Source of the DNA: Monocercomonoides exilis
Taxonomy: Eukaryota; Preaxostyla; Oxymonadida; Polymastigidae
NCBI GenBank assembly: GCA_001643675.2
Contig: LSRY02000003.1
Span: 1,106,001 to 1,170,000, forward strand
DNA: 64,000 nt
Direction: 5' to 3'
Both the position numbers and the translations under genes were made by a program. Positions 12,227 through 23,204 of the stretch are shown piece by piece. The notes beneath the pieces are model-generated. The model did not search any database and was not told where the DNA came from. It saw only the letters and a program-made list of their open reading frames with translations. Positions within the stretch are counted from its first letter, which is position 1; every line of letters begins with the position of its first letter.

Positions 12227-13624
12227 GGCAAATTAAAAGAATATCGGAACTTTCAAATTATGATTATTCTTGTTTCTATTGATTTCTTTTGTGTTTATAA
12301 AGTATTGAAATGTGAAAAAAGTTGTCGGAAAACGTTTAAAAAAACTTTCAATAATTTTTTATTCAAGCTGATCAAATGAAAATTTCTGCTTATTCATCAG
12401 AATAATTAGAAGCATCCTCTCCGTCATCAACGCTATTTGAATCTTCTTCTTTTTCATCATCACGCGGCCCATGCAGTATATCGTCAGCATCAGGAATTTC
12501 TTCATTTTCTGAAAAATCAATTTCTTCATCAGCAATAATGGGTTTTTCTTCTGGAATAAAATGAATCATTTTTTGCAAAATATCAGCAAAACTTGGTTTA
12601 AGATTCCTTTGAACAAGCCACATGGATAAACAATCAGCAATGAATGTTTTCCTTACTCCATGCTTTGGAAAAAACGCTCTTAAATGACTCCATAACCCTT
12701 CAACTGTATTGGTACATGCGCCGGTTTCTGGATCTTTGAAGTTCCTTTTATGACAGACCGTTATATGTTCATAACCAATATCTTTCAGACAATTATAGCT
12801 TTTCCATTCATCACTAATAATTGTTGTGCCTGCTAATATCCTTTCTTGAATAATAGGGATCAATGTTTCTTTTTTCCTGTCTGGCACGATGATAACAAAA
12901 TTTGTTCCAGCTCCTCCTCCTTCCTTCCTCTCAACTCCTCCGAAAATCCACAGCAAATCCTTCTTTCTTCCTCTTCCATATTTCCTTCTCCTCCAAACAG
13001 CCTCATCTATTTCGACGTATTTTCCCGGTCCTCCTAATTTAGGCATCGTTTCGTTCCAAATTTGTGTACACACAACTCTCACAACGCTTGTCCAGTAACC
13101 AATAGTTGGATATGAAACACCCGTCAGCAAATGAATTTGTTTTAATCCAATTCCAATCCAATAGTACAATAGAATCTGCAAAACTATATTTATTGGTAGT
13201 TTCATTTTGGAAAATACGGAATTTTTAAATATTGAGGTTTTTTTTCGGCAAGTTTGACACCAAAGATATTTGTAACCTTCTGTTTCCTCCCTGATTCTCC
13301 TTTTGCTTCTGCATTTAGGGCAATCCTTGGTAGCGAACTCTTGAAAACGTTTGAAAAACCAATTCCACGTTTCTTCTTTATCATGGAAGATCGTATTCAA
13401 TAGAAATACTGTTTGACTATTTTTTTCCTCTTCAGATCTTGCCATTAAACTTTTTTGATCATAAACCATAATTAGAATTTTTTTGACTTTTCCATGTTTT
13501 TTTAAACTTCTTAAAAAGACTTTCCGATAGCTGAAAATTTGCATATTGAATCAATATATAACGTAAATGACTTTCACTATTTTTTCGTGCAAAATTGAGA
13601 GTTCCGATATACTTTCATTTTGCC
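12227..13624 (-). mobile_element. Merlin-like transposon B nested in A1
   Basis: This 1.4-kb element is flanked by a perfect 8-bp direct repeat, GATATGCA (12219-12226 and 13625-13632). The empty site is present in the second copy of element A. Terminal inverted repeats begin GGCAAATTAAAAGAATATCG and GGCAAAATGAAAGTATATCG. An 8-bp duplication with ends starting GG is typical of the Merlin (IS1016/IS1595-related) superfamily. It carries one complete transposase gene. Confidence 0.92.
12390..13544 (-). CDS. IS1595/ISXO2-like (Merlin) DDE transposase
   Basis: A 384-aa transposase that would cut and move element B. It has an N-terminal zinc ribbon (CPKC...CQTC) around residues 75-100. The DDE domain has the first Asp in VEIDEAVWRRRKYG, the second in IISDEWKSYNCL and the acidic residue in TNTVEGLWSHLR. 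The last is the usual N-x-x-E arrangement of ISXO2-like enzymes. The ATG at 13544 gives MQIFSYRK; the frame ends in TAA after an acidic tail rich in Asp/Glu. The frame is unbroken, so the element may be active. Nothing else in the element looks coding. Confidence 0.9.
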   Translation of the reverse strand: MQIFSYRKVFLRSLKKHGKVKKILIMVYDQKSLMARSEEEKNSQTVFLLNTIFHDKEETWNWFFKRFQEFATKDCPKCRSKRRIREETEGYKYLWCQTCRKKTSIFKNSVFSKMKLPINIVLQILLYYWIGIGLKQIHLLTGVSYPTIGYWTSVVRVVCTQIWNETMPKLGGPGKYVEIDEAVWRRRKYGRGRKKDLLWIFGGVERKEGGGAGTNFVIIVPDRKKETLIPIIQERILAGTTIISDEWKSYNCLKDIGYEHITVCHKRNFKDPETGACTNTVEGLWSHLRAFFPKHGVRKTFIADCLSMWLVQRNLKPSFADILQKMIHFIPEEKPIIADEEIDFSENEEIPDADDILHGPRDDEKEEDSNSVDDGEDASNYSDE

Positions 13625-13678
13625 GATATGCAAACAAATATTTCTTAACAAATATGATTTAAGCAATGCAACGGTTTT

Positions 13679-14713
13679 TTATTCGGGTTCATATTCAGAA
13701 TGCTCCGCTCCATCGCTAACTTCCATCGAATCCTCAGAAATTTCTTCATTTTGTTCAGCTAAAACTGGCACATCTTCTTCGTCATCATCTTCTTCGTGGT
13801 CTTCCTTTTCTTCTTCAATATATTCATCCACTTTATATTGGCAAATTTCTTTCACAGTTTCAACAAATGTTGATTGTTTTCTTTTTTGAAACACAAAAGA
13901 AGAATTATAATCATCAATGAATTTCTCCTTCAGCCCCGTGCGAGGCAAATCTTTTCGAAATTGGCTCCAAAGTCCCTCAATCATGTTGGTACATATTTCG
14001 CTTTCTGGATCTTTAAAATGATATTCATGGCAGACTGTTTTGTGGCCGTAACCGATTTAACTGAGAGATGAGTACGCTCTCCATTCATCACTGTGAATCA
14101 TAGTTCCAGGTAAGATATTCGCTTGAATGATTGGTAGCAATGTATCTTTTTTCCTATTAGGGACTCTGATAATAAAAAAGCTTCCTTGTTTCCCATCCTG
14201 AGTTCTTTGAACAGCTCCAAAAAGCCAGATCTGCTTCTTCCATCTGCCTTTATGATATTTTCTTCTGTTCAAAATTGCTTCGTCAATTTCCACAATTGTA
14301 TTTTCATCTCCAATTGGCTGAAACGATGATGCTGAGCTCAGTGCCATTGCTGCTGTTGCAAGGGAATGGTAAAAACCAACTGTGTTTCTATGCACACCAA
14401 GAAGTGAAGAAGTTTGCATGATTGAAAGCTTCATCCATTTGAAAAGGAAAATATGCATTAATTTTCCAATTCCTATTTTTTGATTTTCTATTGATAGATT
14501 TGACAGCAGGCTTATTGTTTTATTGCATCTGAAGCACCTCCATTGCCTGGAATTAGGATTTCGTTCATAGAGAACCATTTCCTTGTGACAATTTCTGCAT
14601 TCTATGTATCTTTGATTTAACACTTCATTTCTGAACCATTCCCATGTATCATTTGCGTTATGAAATAATTCTTTGAAGAAGCTAATTTTGAATTTGCGAT
14701 CCTCAATTTGCAT
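13679..14713 (-). pseudogene. IS1595-like transposase of element A1, broken by in-frame TAA
   Basis: This resembles the element B transposase: a zinc ribbon (CRNCHKEM...CFRCNK), VEIDEAILNRRKYHKG with the first Asp, and MIHSDEWRAYSSLS with the second. The frame then meets TAA at 14059-14057. It continues unchanged as IGYGHKTVCHEYHFKDPE and TNMIEGLWSQFRK, carrying the third acidic residue, and an acidic tail. The ATG at 14713 gives MQIEDRKF. The TAA falls where the related transposase has an ordinary residue (Asp), and the second copy has the same TAA. It may be a nonsense mutation spread with the element. A glutamine reading cannot be excluded. Confidence 0.8.
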
Positions 14714-14941
14714 TCAGAAAAAAATTGCAAAATTAATATTTTGATCAAAAATTTTGATCGATCCCATAATTTGAGTAAAAATTTTATAAATTTCATGGGT
14801 CCAACAAAAAAGTTTCCGCACAAAAAAATTCAAGCAAACCATATAAAACAGTTAATAATATTCTTATAATCATCCACACAGAAAATTGTTAACGGTCGTA
14901 TGTTGTGCACTTACCAAATATTTATATGGAGTTTATAAAAG

Positions 14942-14943
<2 letters not shown>

Positions 14944-15001
<58 letters not shown>
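14944..15001. repeat. 58-nt homopolymer T tract
   Basis: A continuous run of T lies just outside the right end of transposon A1. On the minus strand it is a poly(A) stretch and could be the tail of a retroposed sequence. An assembly artefact is equally possible. The following 15002-15379 is AT-rich without a gene and has a small hairpin CAACACtctttgGTGTTG. Confidence 0.7.
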
Positions 15002-15002
<1 letters not shown>

Positions 15003-15379
15003 ATAGGAACAAACAATTTTGGCAAAGGGCTACTTTAAGGGGACCTAAAAAATTTAAAATTAGCTTCATGAAAAGACTAAATGTTTCCAATTGAATTTTC
15101 GTCAACACTCTTTGGTGTTGACAATATGTTTTATTAATCATCTAACTTTTAAAGGGTTCGTTCTCAAAAACAACTGTCCCCTAATTGAATTTATTAATAT
15201 TTTTTAGTGTAATTAATTAATTTTAAAATAATTCGACATTTTTATGTTTTCAAATTTGTTTTTTATTGCCTTATGCAATTGTTTGGGTTGAAAATAACTC
15301 AATTTAAGTATTTAAATGAAGTTTGAAAAAAGTTTCGTAAACATAAGATTTGAAAAAAAAAAAACAAGAGATATTGTAC

Positions 15380-16671
15380 ATCAGCTATAGATCCATCTCG
15401 ATTAGGTCAATCAATATTATCGATTTATGAATATCTGATGGTTATTATCATCTTGTATAATAAGTTGGATATGCAATTATAATAGGTAGAGATCGATGAT
15501 TATTGCTGATACTCTTAGGGGTTTATCATGATTAGATATTCAGTGATGTTCTATAAAGATGGAGTCATTGATAAGTGTAATCGAGATATATCAATAGCTA
15601 ATATACCATATCTCCAAGGAGGAGAATTAGCTAAAAGATTAACTGAAACGGAGACGAAGTCTCCTAAGCAACTTCGTTGCGAAGTGTTCAAGTTGGTAAA
15701 TTAGTGGTGAAATTGTGTGTTATCGTTGATGAAATACATGAGTTATATGTTGAACGTGTTATGTGTCGAAGGTGTTTGTTGAACGTCGGTGTTATCGTTC
15801 GTGTAATCGTTGGTGAAAGTGTCGAAGTTGGTGAAATAGTGTGAAAATTGATGAAATTGTCGATGAAAAACATGAGTTGAACATGTGATGTTATCGTTGA
15901 TGTGAACGTTGGTGAAAACCGCAAATAAAAATAATTAAGTTTTTTGTTTTATAGTCAATGGGTCGGAAGAAGATATACACAACTGTGGAAGAAGCGAAAG
16001 CGGCTCAACAGAAACAAATTAAACAGTTTCAGAAAAAACGTAAGGAAGAAACTAAGTATTACAACGAACATGTATCTGAAAAACAGAAGAAGTTGATTAA
16101 GTATCTGAGGAGAAAGCTTATCGAAAGTGATGAGTTGTTAGATGAGTTGATGGAAAAAGTTAATGGTTAAGGTGAATGTGTTTATTTTTTGGTTGGAAGA
16201 GTTAATGGTGTTCGCAACGAACGCAGACTTTGTCTCGGTATCAAACAGTAGTCACGATGACATTGTGGTGGATTGCTAACATCAATATTTTTTGAACAAA
16301 TGGCAGTATGGTGGATTGCCACATCGATGTTTTTCACTTGATTTTGGTGTTATTTTGGTGTATTTAGCTTGAAAAAGTTGTCAATCGGTGTCCAGGATAC
16401 CGAATTGTGGCAATATCGAGATGCTTGGGGAAGGGAAATATTGACTAAAATCTCCGTGCTGGAAGCGTAAACAGATAAACCGGTAAACCGGATCTTTTTA
16501 TTTCGTCTGAAAAGAGCTGCCAACATGCCATTTTTGCCAACATGGGCAATTTACCCCTAATTTGGTATGATTTTGAGGGTTTTTATTTATTTTCGATTAT
16601 GTTGTCATCTTGCCACATTGCCACATGGAATCGTTGATGTTACACATTATTTATATTGTTAGTGGCACACA
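15380..16671 (+). repeat. Element C left terminal inverted repeat
   Basis: Matches the reverse complement of 19406-20696 almost base for base. It contains three small hairpins at 15611-15685, a stretch rich in GTTGGTGAAA/GTTGATGAAA-like words (15690-15920) and the 70-aa gene. The words could be degenerate iterons, though function is not shown. Confidence 0.9.
15958..16170 (+). CDS. Small basic protein in left TIR of element C
   Basis: This 70-aa, Lys/Glu-rich protein begins MGRKKIYTTVEEAKAAQQKQ and is predicted to be a helical coiled coil. It starts at the ATG right after an AT-rich stretch and points into the element. The identical gene in the other repeat makes it the only protein present twice. 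The MGRKKIYTT-type start is common in small basic proteins of mobile replicons and suggests DNA binding, but I do not recognise a named family. The ending TAA is followed by a further short frame. Confidence 0.6.
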   Translation: MGRKKIYTTVEEAKAAQQKQIKQFQKKRKEETKYYNEHVSEKQKKLIKYLRRKLIESDELLDELMEKVNG

Positions 16672-17018
16672 TCAGTTATATCGTCAGTGACACACATCAG
16701 TTGAACCGTCAGTTGTTTCGAACAGTCATCACTCTGCACCGGGTTGATAGTGCAGGTAATGTGAGTGATGCTGTGGTGTGGAAATATTGGGTTAAATCTC
16801 CGAGCTTATCACCTAGACTGGGTGGACCGGGTCAAATATATTCTGGAAATTATGTGGGCAAACAAGCAAACTGAGCAAATTGGGAAAAATACATTTAATG
16901 TGAAAATTAACTGTTTTCCGTCAAAGTTCGACATTAACCTCAACATCATCTTCCCCGTTATTTCACGTTTCAAAAATAAATCTGTTTCAAAAAAATTTGT
17001 TTTTTTTATTTTTATAAA

Positions 17019-19394
17019 ATGACAAACCCCCAAACAGACTCTGACAACGTAATCCAACAACTAATTGATTCAATTTCAACAGAACAGCAAACGCTGGGAG
17101 AACGAATGAAAGATCACCTTGTTAACTTGTTCGACTACAAGAAATACTCTGACAAGAAGCAGGGCCAACGACACACTGGAACAGCTGTCGATATCAGGAA
17201 ATGTGAGGATTTTTGTGTCGTTGATGTTGATATCAACAAATCCCTGCAAACTGAACATAAGAAAACCATTAGGAATTCCATCCTCGAGAAACTCCCCCGA
17301 AATGTCGGACTTGTTCAAACAGTTAATGGTGGTATTCACATTTATTGTGAGCTGTGTGATTATCCCCTCAGATGTTCTTCACAAACGAAAGTGTTCACAA
17401 GTCCAGAGTACGATATCGACATTTTTGCAGGTATTGGAGATGGAAAACAGAGGCTTGTTGTTCAAGCTGACTCTTCATGCAGAGAGATGAAAGATGGCAA
17501 GAGAATCATCACCAAATACATTCCCCTCAACAATTACAGACAGCTCACAGATCTTTCATCACTCGAGAGTGTTCTTGTCGTTTTCGGCATTGACCTCAAA
17601 ACAGAGAATACATCAGCGACAATAGCAGCTGAACCACACAATCTTCTCACACAAGATGGAGTCGTTGATATGTCTCCAACTGTCGCTCTTGCTCTTGTTG
17701 ATGGACTCAAAGATGTTGAAATACATAACTACACAGGTTCTTTGTCACTTGATTCTGAGTTAACTCTTTTACCGTTGTTTGCAGCTCTCAACTCTCTCTT
17801 CAACATTAACGGTTTCGACAACAAATCGATTGATTTTCTTTGCAATCAAATCAGAGAGACAGCTGCTCTGACAGCAAATGCAATCACTCGCTTTGAAGAG
17901 AAACGAAACAGGCATAGAGATAACAAGTCGCATCCATTTGTTCTGCAAAAGATTGTCAAGAGATGGAATCCAACATATTACAACGATGTGAACATTCCAC
18001 TCCTCAGAAAAGAGAATGAGCAAAAGGAAGAACCTCCACGAGAGATTACTGTTCATGAAATAGATCTCAACTCATCGTTCTCGTTCTCTGAAATCAGGGA
18101 TAAAGCTTGTCGAAAACAATATTCCTCACTATCTGAAGTCGCTGAAGATCTCACAAAAGTTCTGAGGTTTGTCGAAGCAAGGATGGAATTCATTGTGAAA
18201 GAGTTTGACATTCACACCTCTTGTTATTCAATTCCATTCAAGACAAAATCAGCAATGTCCGAACTGTTCAAAACAATAAAACTCTGGCATGATGATAAAA
18301 AGACTCTCACAGTTGAGACAGCTTCCGAACAATACTCTCATGTTCTATCGATTGATAGGGTGAAGTTCTTCTCAGATTACACTCGGATATTCTCTCTGTT
18401 CCATGGGTTCAAATACCAAATGGAAAACGAACAAAATGACGAAATCATCAAACCATTCCTCGATTTCACACGAGAAGTTATCGCCAACAACAACGAAGAA
18501 CTCTATCAATACATCCTCTGTTGGATTTCGTCAATTGTTCAAAATCCTGGTAAAAAAGCAGAAACATCACTTGTTCTCAAAGGTTTGCAAGGTATTGGAA
18601 AGAATGTCTGGACAAATGTTCTTGCTGAACCGTTGGCAGGATATTCATGTTCAAATGTCACAGAGATTGCAGAACTGACAGGTCAGTTCAACTCCATCGT
18701 CGAAGGGAAAATGCTGATTGTTCTTAACGAATTGAAGAATGTTGGAGATGATCGAACAGCTAACTTTGATGCGTTGAAGAATATAATCACGGATTCAACA
18801 ATCAGAATCAACGAGAAGAATTAGCCAAGAAGAACAGCTGAGAACGTTGCTAATTTCATATTTGTGACAAATCACACATACCCGGTAAAGATTGAGATTG
18901 GTGACAGGAGTTATATTGTTTGTAATTGAAACTCAAAAAATAAGAACAATCTCACATTCTTCAAGGATTTCACAAGCTCTTTCGACAAAGAATTCTATAG
19001 ACAACTTCTCTTTTATTTCCTCAGCAAAGATCTCTCCAATTTCAACACCAGGTCTATTCCAACAACAGAGGCAAAGGAAGATATCATTGCAGCGTCACTC
19101 TCTGTCATCGATGTGTTCTATCAGGAGCATTGCAATAAACTCAAAGAATGGTGGAGATGTTCTGAAGCACTATGTTTCAGACCAGTTGAATACAAGAATG
19201 ATCGCTCATTCCAACTAGCCATTATAGACAGATGTGAGCACAAGAGAATGGGTGGAAGAGATGGCCGAGTGTGGTGTTATAAACTTAAGCCAGAGTATGA
19301 ACAACTCCTCAGACGACGAGAAAATGAAGATGACATGGACTGTTCTGTGGAAATCAACAAAACATATTCGTTTTTTGGGATCATTAATATATAA
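17019..19394 (+). CDS. Primase (AEP-like) plus superfamily 3/D5-like helicase, with in-frame TAG and TGA
   Basis: Probable replication protein of element C. The N-terminal part has primase-polymerase features: CVVDVDIN with two Asp (69 and 71), GGIHIYC with His107, and YDIDIF near 131-135. The C-terminal part has Walker A GLQGIGKN near residue 521 and Walker B MLIVLNELKN near 564, like D5/DUF5906 helicases. The frame is open from ATG 17019 to 18821, then has TAG (18822-18824). It continues as PRRTAENVANFIFVTN, the conserved sensor region, meets TGA at 18927-18929, and runs on to TAA at 19392. The final part (RDGRVWCYKLKPEYEQ) looks like the usual C-terminal winged region. The TAG sits in INEKN-x-PRR, where Gln is plausible. 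Either the gene is recently inactivated or the stops are read through. Confidence 0.8.
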
Positions 19395-19405
19395 ACTATA
19401 TAATT

Positions 19406-20696
19406 TGTGTGCCACTAACAATATAAATAATGTGTAACATCAACGATTCCATGTGGCAATGTGGCAAGATGACAACATAATCGAAAATAAATAAAAACCC
19501 TCAAAATCATACCAAATTAGGGGTAAATTGCCCATGTTGGCAAAAATGGCATGTTGGCAGCTCTTTTCAGACGAAATAAAAAGATCCGGTTTACCGGTTT
19601 ATCTGTTTACGCTTCCAGCACGGAGATTTTAGTCAATATTTCCCTTCCCCAAGCATCTCGATATTGCCACAATTCGGTATCCTGGACACCGATTGACAAC
19701 TTTTTCAAGCTAAATACACCAAAATAACACCAAAATCAAGTGAAAAACATCGATGTGGCAATCCACCATACTGCCATTTGTTCAAAAAATATTGATGTTA
19801 GCAATCCACCACAATGTCATCGTGACTACTGTTTGATACCGAGACAAAGTCTGCGTTCGTTGCGAACACCATTAACTCTTCCAACCAAAAAATAAACACA
19901 TTCACCTTAACCATTAACTTTTTCCATCAACTCATCTAACAACTCATCACTTTCGATAAGCTTTCTCCTCAGATACTTAATCAACTTCTTCTGTTTTTCA
20001 GATACATGTTCGTTGTAATACTTAGTTTCTTCCTTACGTTTTTTCTGAAACTGTTTAATTTGTTTCTGTTGAGCCGCTTTCGCTTCTTCCACAGTTGTGT
20101 ATATCTTCTTCCGACCCATTGACTATAAAACAAAAACTTAATTATTTTTATTTGCGGTTTTCACCAACGTTCACATCAACGATAACATCACATGTTCAAC
20201 TCATGTTTTTCATCGACAATTTCATCAATTTTCACACTATTTCACCAACTTCGACACTTTCACCAACGATTACACGAACGATAACACCGACGTTCAACAA
20301 ACACCTTCGACACATAACACGTTCAACATATAACTCATGTATTTCATCAACGATAACACACAATTTCACCACTAATTTACCAACTTGAACACTTCGCAAC
20401 GAAGTTGCTTAGGAGACTTCGTCTCCGTTTCAGTTAATCTTTTAGCTAATTCTCCTCCTTGGAGATATGGTATATTAGCTATTGATATATCTCGATTACA
20501 CTTATCAATGACTCCATCTTTATAGAACATCACTGAATATCTAATCATGATAAACCCCTAAGAGTATCAGCAATAATCATCGATCTCTACCTATTATAAT
20601 TGCATATCCAACTTATTATACAAGATGATAATAACCATCAGATATTCATAAATCGATAATATTGATTGACCTAATCGAGATGGATCTATAGCTGAT
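19406..20696 (-). repeat. Element C right terminal inverted repeat
   Basis: Reverse complement of the left repeat, including hairpins and the 70-aa gene. The match ends inside GTGGCACACA at the inner edge, only 11 bases after the TAA that ends the primase-helicase frame. Confidence 0.9.
19907..20119 (-). CDS. Small basic protein in right TIR of element C
   Basis: Identical 70-aa product to the gene at 15958-16170, carried in the inverted repeat and also pointing inward. Perfect identity suggests recent conversion or replication-linked homogenisation of the two repeats. Confidence 0.6.
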   Translation of the reverse strand: MGRKKIYTTVEEAKAAQQKQIKQFQKKRKEETKYYNEHVSEKQKKLIKYLRRKLIESDELLDELMEKVNG

Positions 20697-20824
20697 AAAT
20701 TATATCTCTAAAACCTTCAATCATTTTCAGTTTTGATCAATTGGTTATTATAAACCTAATATATTTATAATATCTCTACATTGCATTTTTAAGCTATTTA
20801 TTTATTGATTTAACAAAAAAATCG

Positions 20825-21170
20825 GGCAAGTTCCAAATATGTGGACCATCATTTTTTAAATTTTTAAACATATAAAACGAAAGAAAATTTCATGTTGATT
20901 AATTAAAAATTTGTTTTTTCAGTCGAAAATGTGTTTTTGAGATTTTTAATTGAATAATTAGATCAACCCCATATTTTTATTTATGTTATGCAGATAACAA
21001 AAATTTCCTGGCAAGCCGGATGCACAACGTGAACGCAAATCAAAATTTTATTGAACTGTTAAAGACATTATTCACTTTTGTTTACTTAAACATTTATCTC
21101 TTTATGCTCAAGAATTCGTTGAAAATACAATCAAATGATGAATTGAAATTTATCTGATTCAATTCAATTT
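20825..21170 (+). repeat. Element D left TIR
   Basis: Matches the reverse complement of 23205-23550 over about 346 bp with very few differences. Confidence 0.9.
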
Positions 21171-21544
21171 TTTATTCTAGATGTTAAATGTTAGTATTAT
21201 ACACAATATTATTATTTATTTTCCGTTTAATTTTTTTGTTCATGATTTGAAGAAACAACCAATAGAAAATAATTTCATTTCATAACATGACCTTCGTTAA
21301 AATGAACGTTAACAACAATATGAATAACGATTTGTATTAATAGTTCAACATTTTCTTTTTCACATTATATACAAATTTAATTTCATAGAACAAATAAATC
21401 TTTATCGTTTGTAAAAAAGGATCTTGAAATAGAAATATTGGAATTGTTTGAAGTGATGTATTGAATGACAATCGGTTTGAAAGAAATAATTTAAGTTTCA
21501 TAATAACGGTTCATTCTCCACAAATTACTTCATTCTAATTCTCT

Positions 21545-22700
21545 GTTTCTGTATATCCTTTTTTGCAACGAACAACTAGTTTCAACAAAAGAACAACAAG
21601 AACAGCACACACACAAAACATAAATAATCTCAAATTCATTTTCTTTTTTTCAACTTTCAATTCTTGTCTTTTCTCTGTTCTGTTTGATTCCCCTTCTGTT
21701 CTTTAAAACAACATATTTTTAAATGCGATGAAGTTGTCACACCACCAAACATCAAGGAATATGTAATTTTGACTTTTTCATCGATCTGTGTAACCTTTGC
21801 CTGATAAATACTTGAATATGCTTTCTTTTCCGACATGTATCCTTTTTCATCAAATGCAGATCTCTCAGTTATTTCTTCATCGCATCTTCAAAAATCACGA
21901 TTAGAGATTGATTGAACAAGAACAGATGCTTTCCTTTCTCGATAAGATGCATGCTATATCACTCTGCTTTCATCTCCATCTCCTCCAGCTTTGGGACGAA
22001 CAGCGGTAATTGTTCTTCAGTTGCTACACTCAGAAGAAGGAATTCTTTGACCAGCATTCTTTTGAATCTGATATCATTCGCATTGATCACTTCATTCAAA
22101 TTATTCAAATATACTTGTCCTCCTCTGCTTCAGTTTCCACAGGGAAAACTCATACACCTCAAAATGTTAGCTCCTTCATTGTCATCCAAACTGATACAAT
22201 GCTTTTCTTCTGATGCTTTGAATGATTGTTAATCAATATATCTCATCAAATATCTTTTTTTGAACTTCCATTTTTTTTTCTTTCTCCATTGATTAAGCAT
22301 GTCACATCAAACACCGCATCTTTTTTCCAATGTGATTACGCGCTTGTCTCCTTCAGCTCCAACTTTCCAATTGCTTCATTTCTCCCGTCCAATATTCACA
22401 TTCCTTTCGTTGAAAAATATTCATGTTCAGGCTATTCTCCAGTTCTCTATCCCACCTCTAATTTTTCTCGACACAACTGAATATTTGCTTCCTTCATTCT
22501 CAACTGTGCTTCAATTCTTCTTCACACAGCACTCCCCTCCACATCCTTCTGCATCACACTTCTTCGCTTTCTTTCTCAAATGTTGTCCTCACATTCTTTT
22601 TCAAAGCCTCTTTGCATGCTAATAATGCTGGATTCACAAACTTCGCTATTTCCTTCATCAAACTTCGAAAGCTTTCAACACTGTTCAGTCATTTATTCCC
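21545..22700 (-). pseudogene. Degenerate surface-protein-like fragment inside element D
   Basis: On the minus strand, interrupted frames read like a host membrane protein. Examples are EITERSAFDEKGYMSEKKAY and VKITYSLMFGGVTTSSHL near 21870-21740. In another frame a hydrophobic segment, MNLRLFMFCVCAVLVVLLLK, lies near 21640-21560, followed by VVRCKKGY. Stops and frame changes occur throughout. I cannot assign a family with confidence. It looks like a captured gene fragment carried by the element. Confidence 0.35.
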
Positions 22701-23204
22701 TTTGATAATTCAAGCTCTTGTTCATTAACCGTTTGATCTCGTTTTTCACTATCACTCATCTTCCATCTCTTTTTCCCTCATTCTCTCTTTCAAAATAAAA
22801 CATCTACTTTTGGTTTTTTCTTCTCCTTTCCAAAAACATTTTTCTATCCAAAAAGTGTCTAAACAAATGCCCTTCACTGATCTAACCACTTTCTATATAC
22901 TCAATCATCATATTTCTGTTCTTCTTTATCATATGTTCATTTTCCGCCCATAATTTTCAACAAAGTTTTTCAAGACTTTATCAATTTGAAACCTTATGTT
23001 TTTCTGCAAATATAATAATCTTTGAGGAGTTGAACAACTTCAGAAGCAAAAATAAATCTTTTCACATTTAAATCATTTTATTCTTAAAATAAAAACCGAT
23101 TTTTATAAGAAAAAATAAAGATACACAAATTGCATACAAATTTAAAACACAATAAAATAAATAAATCAAACATAAAAATAGAAATACTCATTTCATTTAT
23201 TTTC

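Larger units (their letters stand above)
12013..14915 (-). mobile_element. IS1595/Merlin-like transposon A, copy 1 (interrupted by element B)
   Basis: The imperfect terminal inverted repeats begin GGTTAATGCACAATATACGA on the left and GGTAAGTGCACAACATACGA on the right, read inward. The element encodes a DDE transposase on the minus strand (14713-13679). It is nearly identical to the uninterrupted inverted copy at 42690-44184. The comparison shows that 12227-13624 is a later insertion. No clear target duplication is seen: the flanks CATTTTTT and AAATATTT match at only 5 of 8 positions. Confidence 0.85.
15380..20696. mobile_element. Element C: long-TIR element with primase-helicase
   Basis: A 5.3-kb unit is bounded by near-identical inverted repeats of about 1.29 kb (15380-16671 and 19406-20696), starting ATCAGCTATAGATCCATCTC. 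The unique centre holds one replication-type gene. Each repeat holds a small protein gene pointing inward. No transposase, integrase, capsid or DNA polymerase B gene is visible. The layout resembles linear plasmids, transpovirons or Polinton-like satellites more than a classical transposon. The flanks are weakly alike in inverted sense (AGAGATAT outside both ends), and I see no clear target duplication. Confidence 0.85.
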
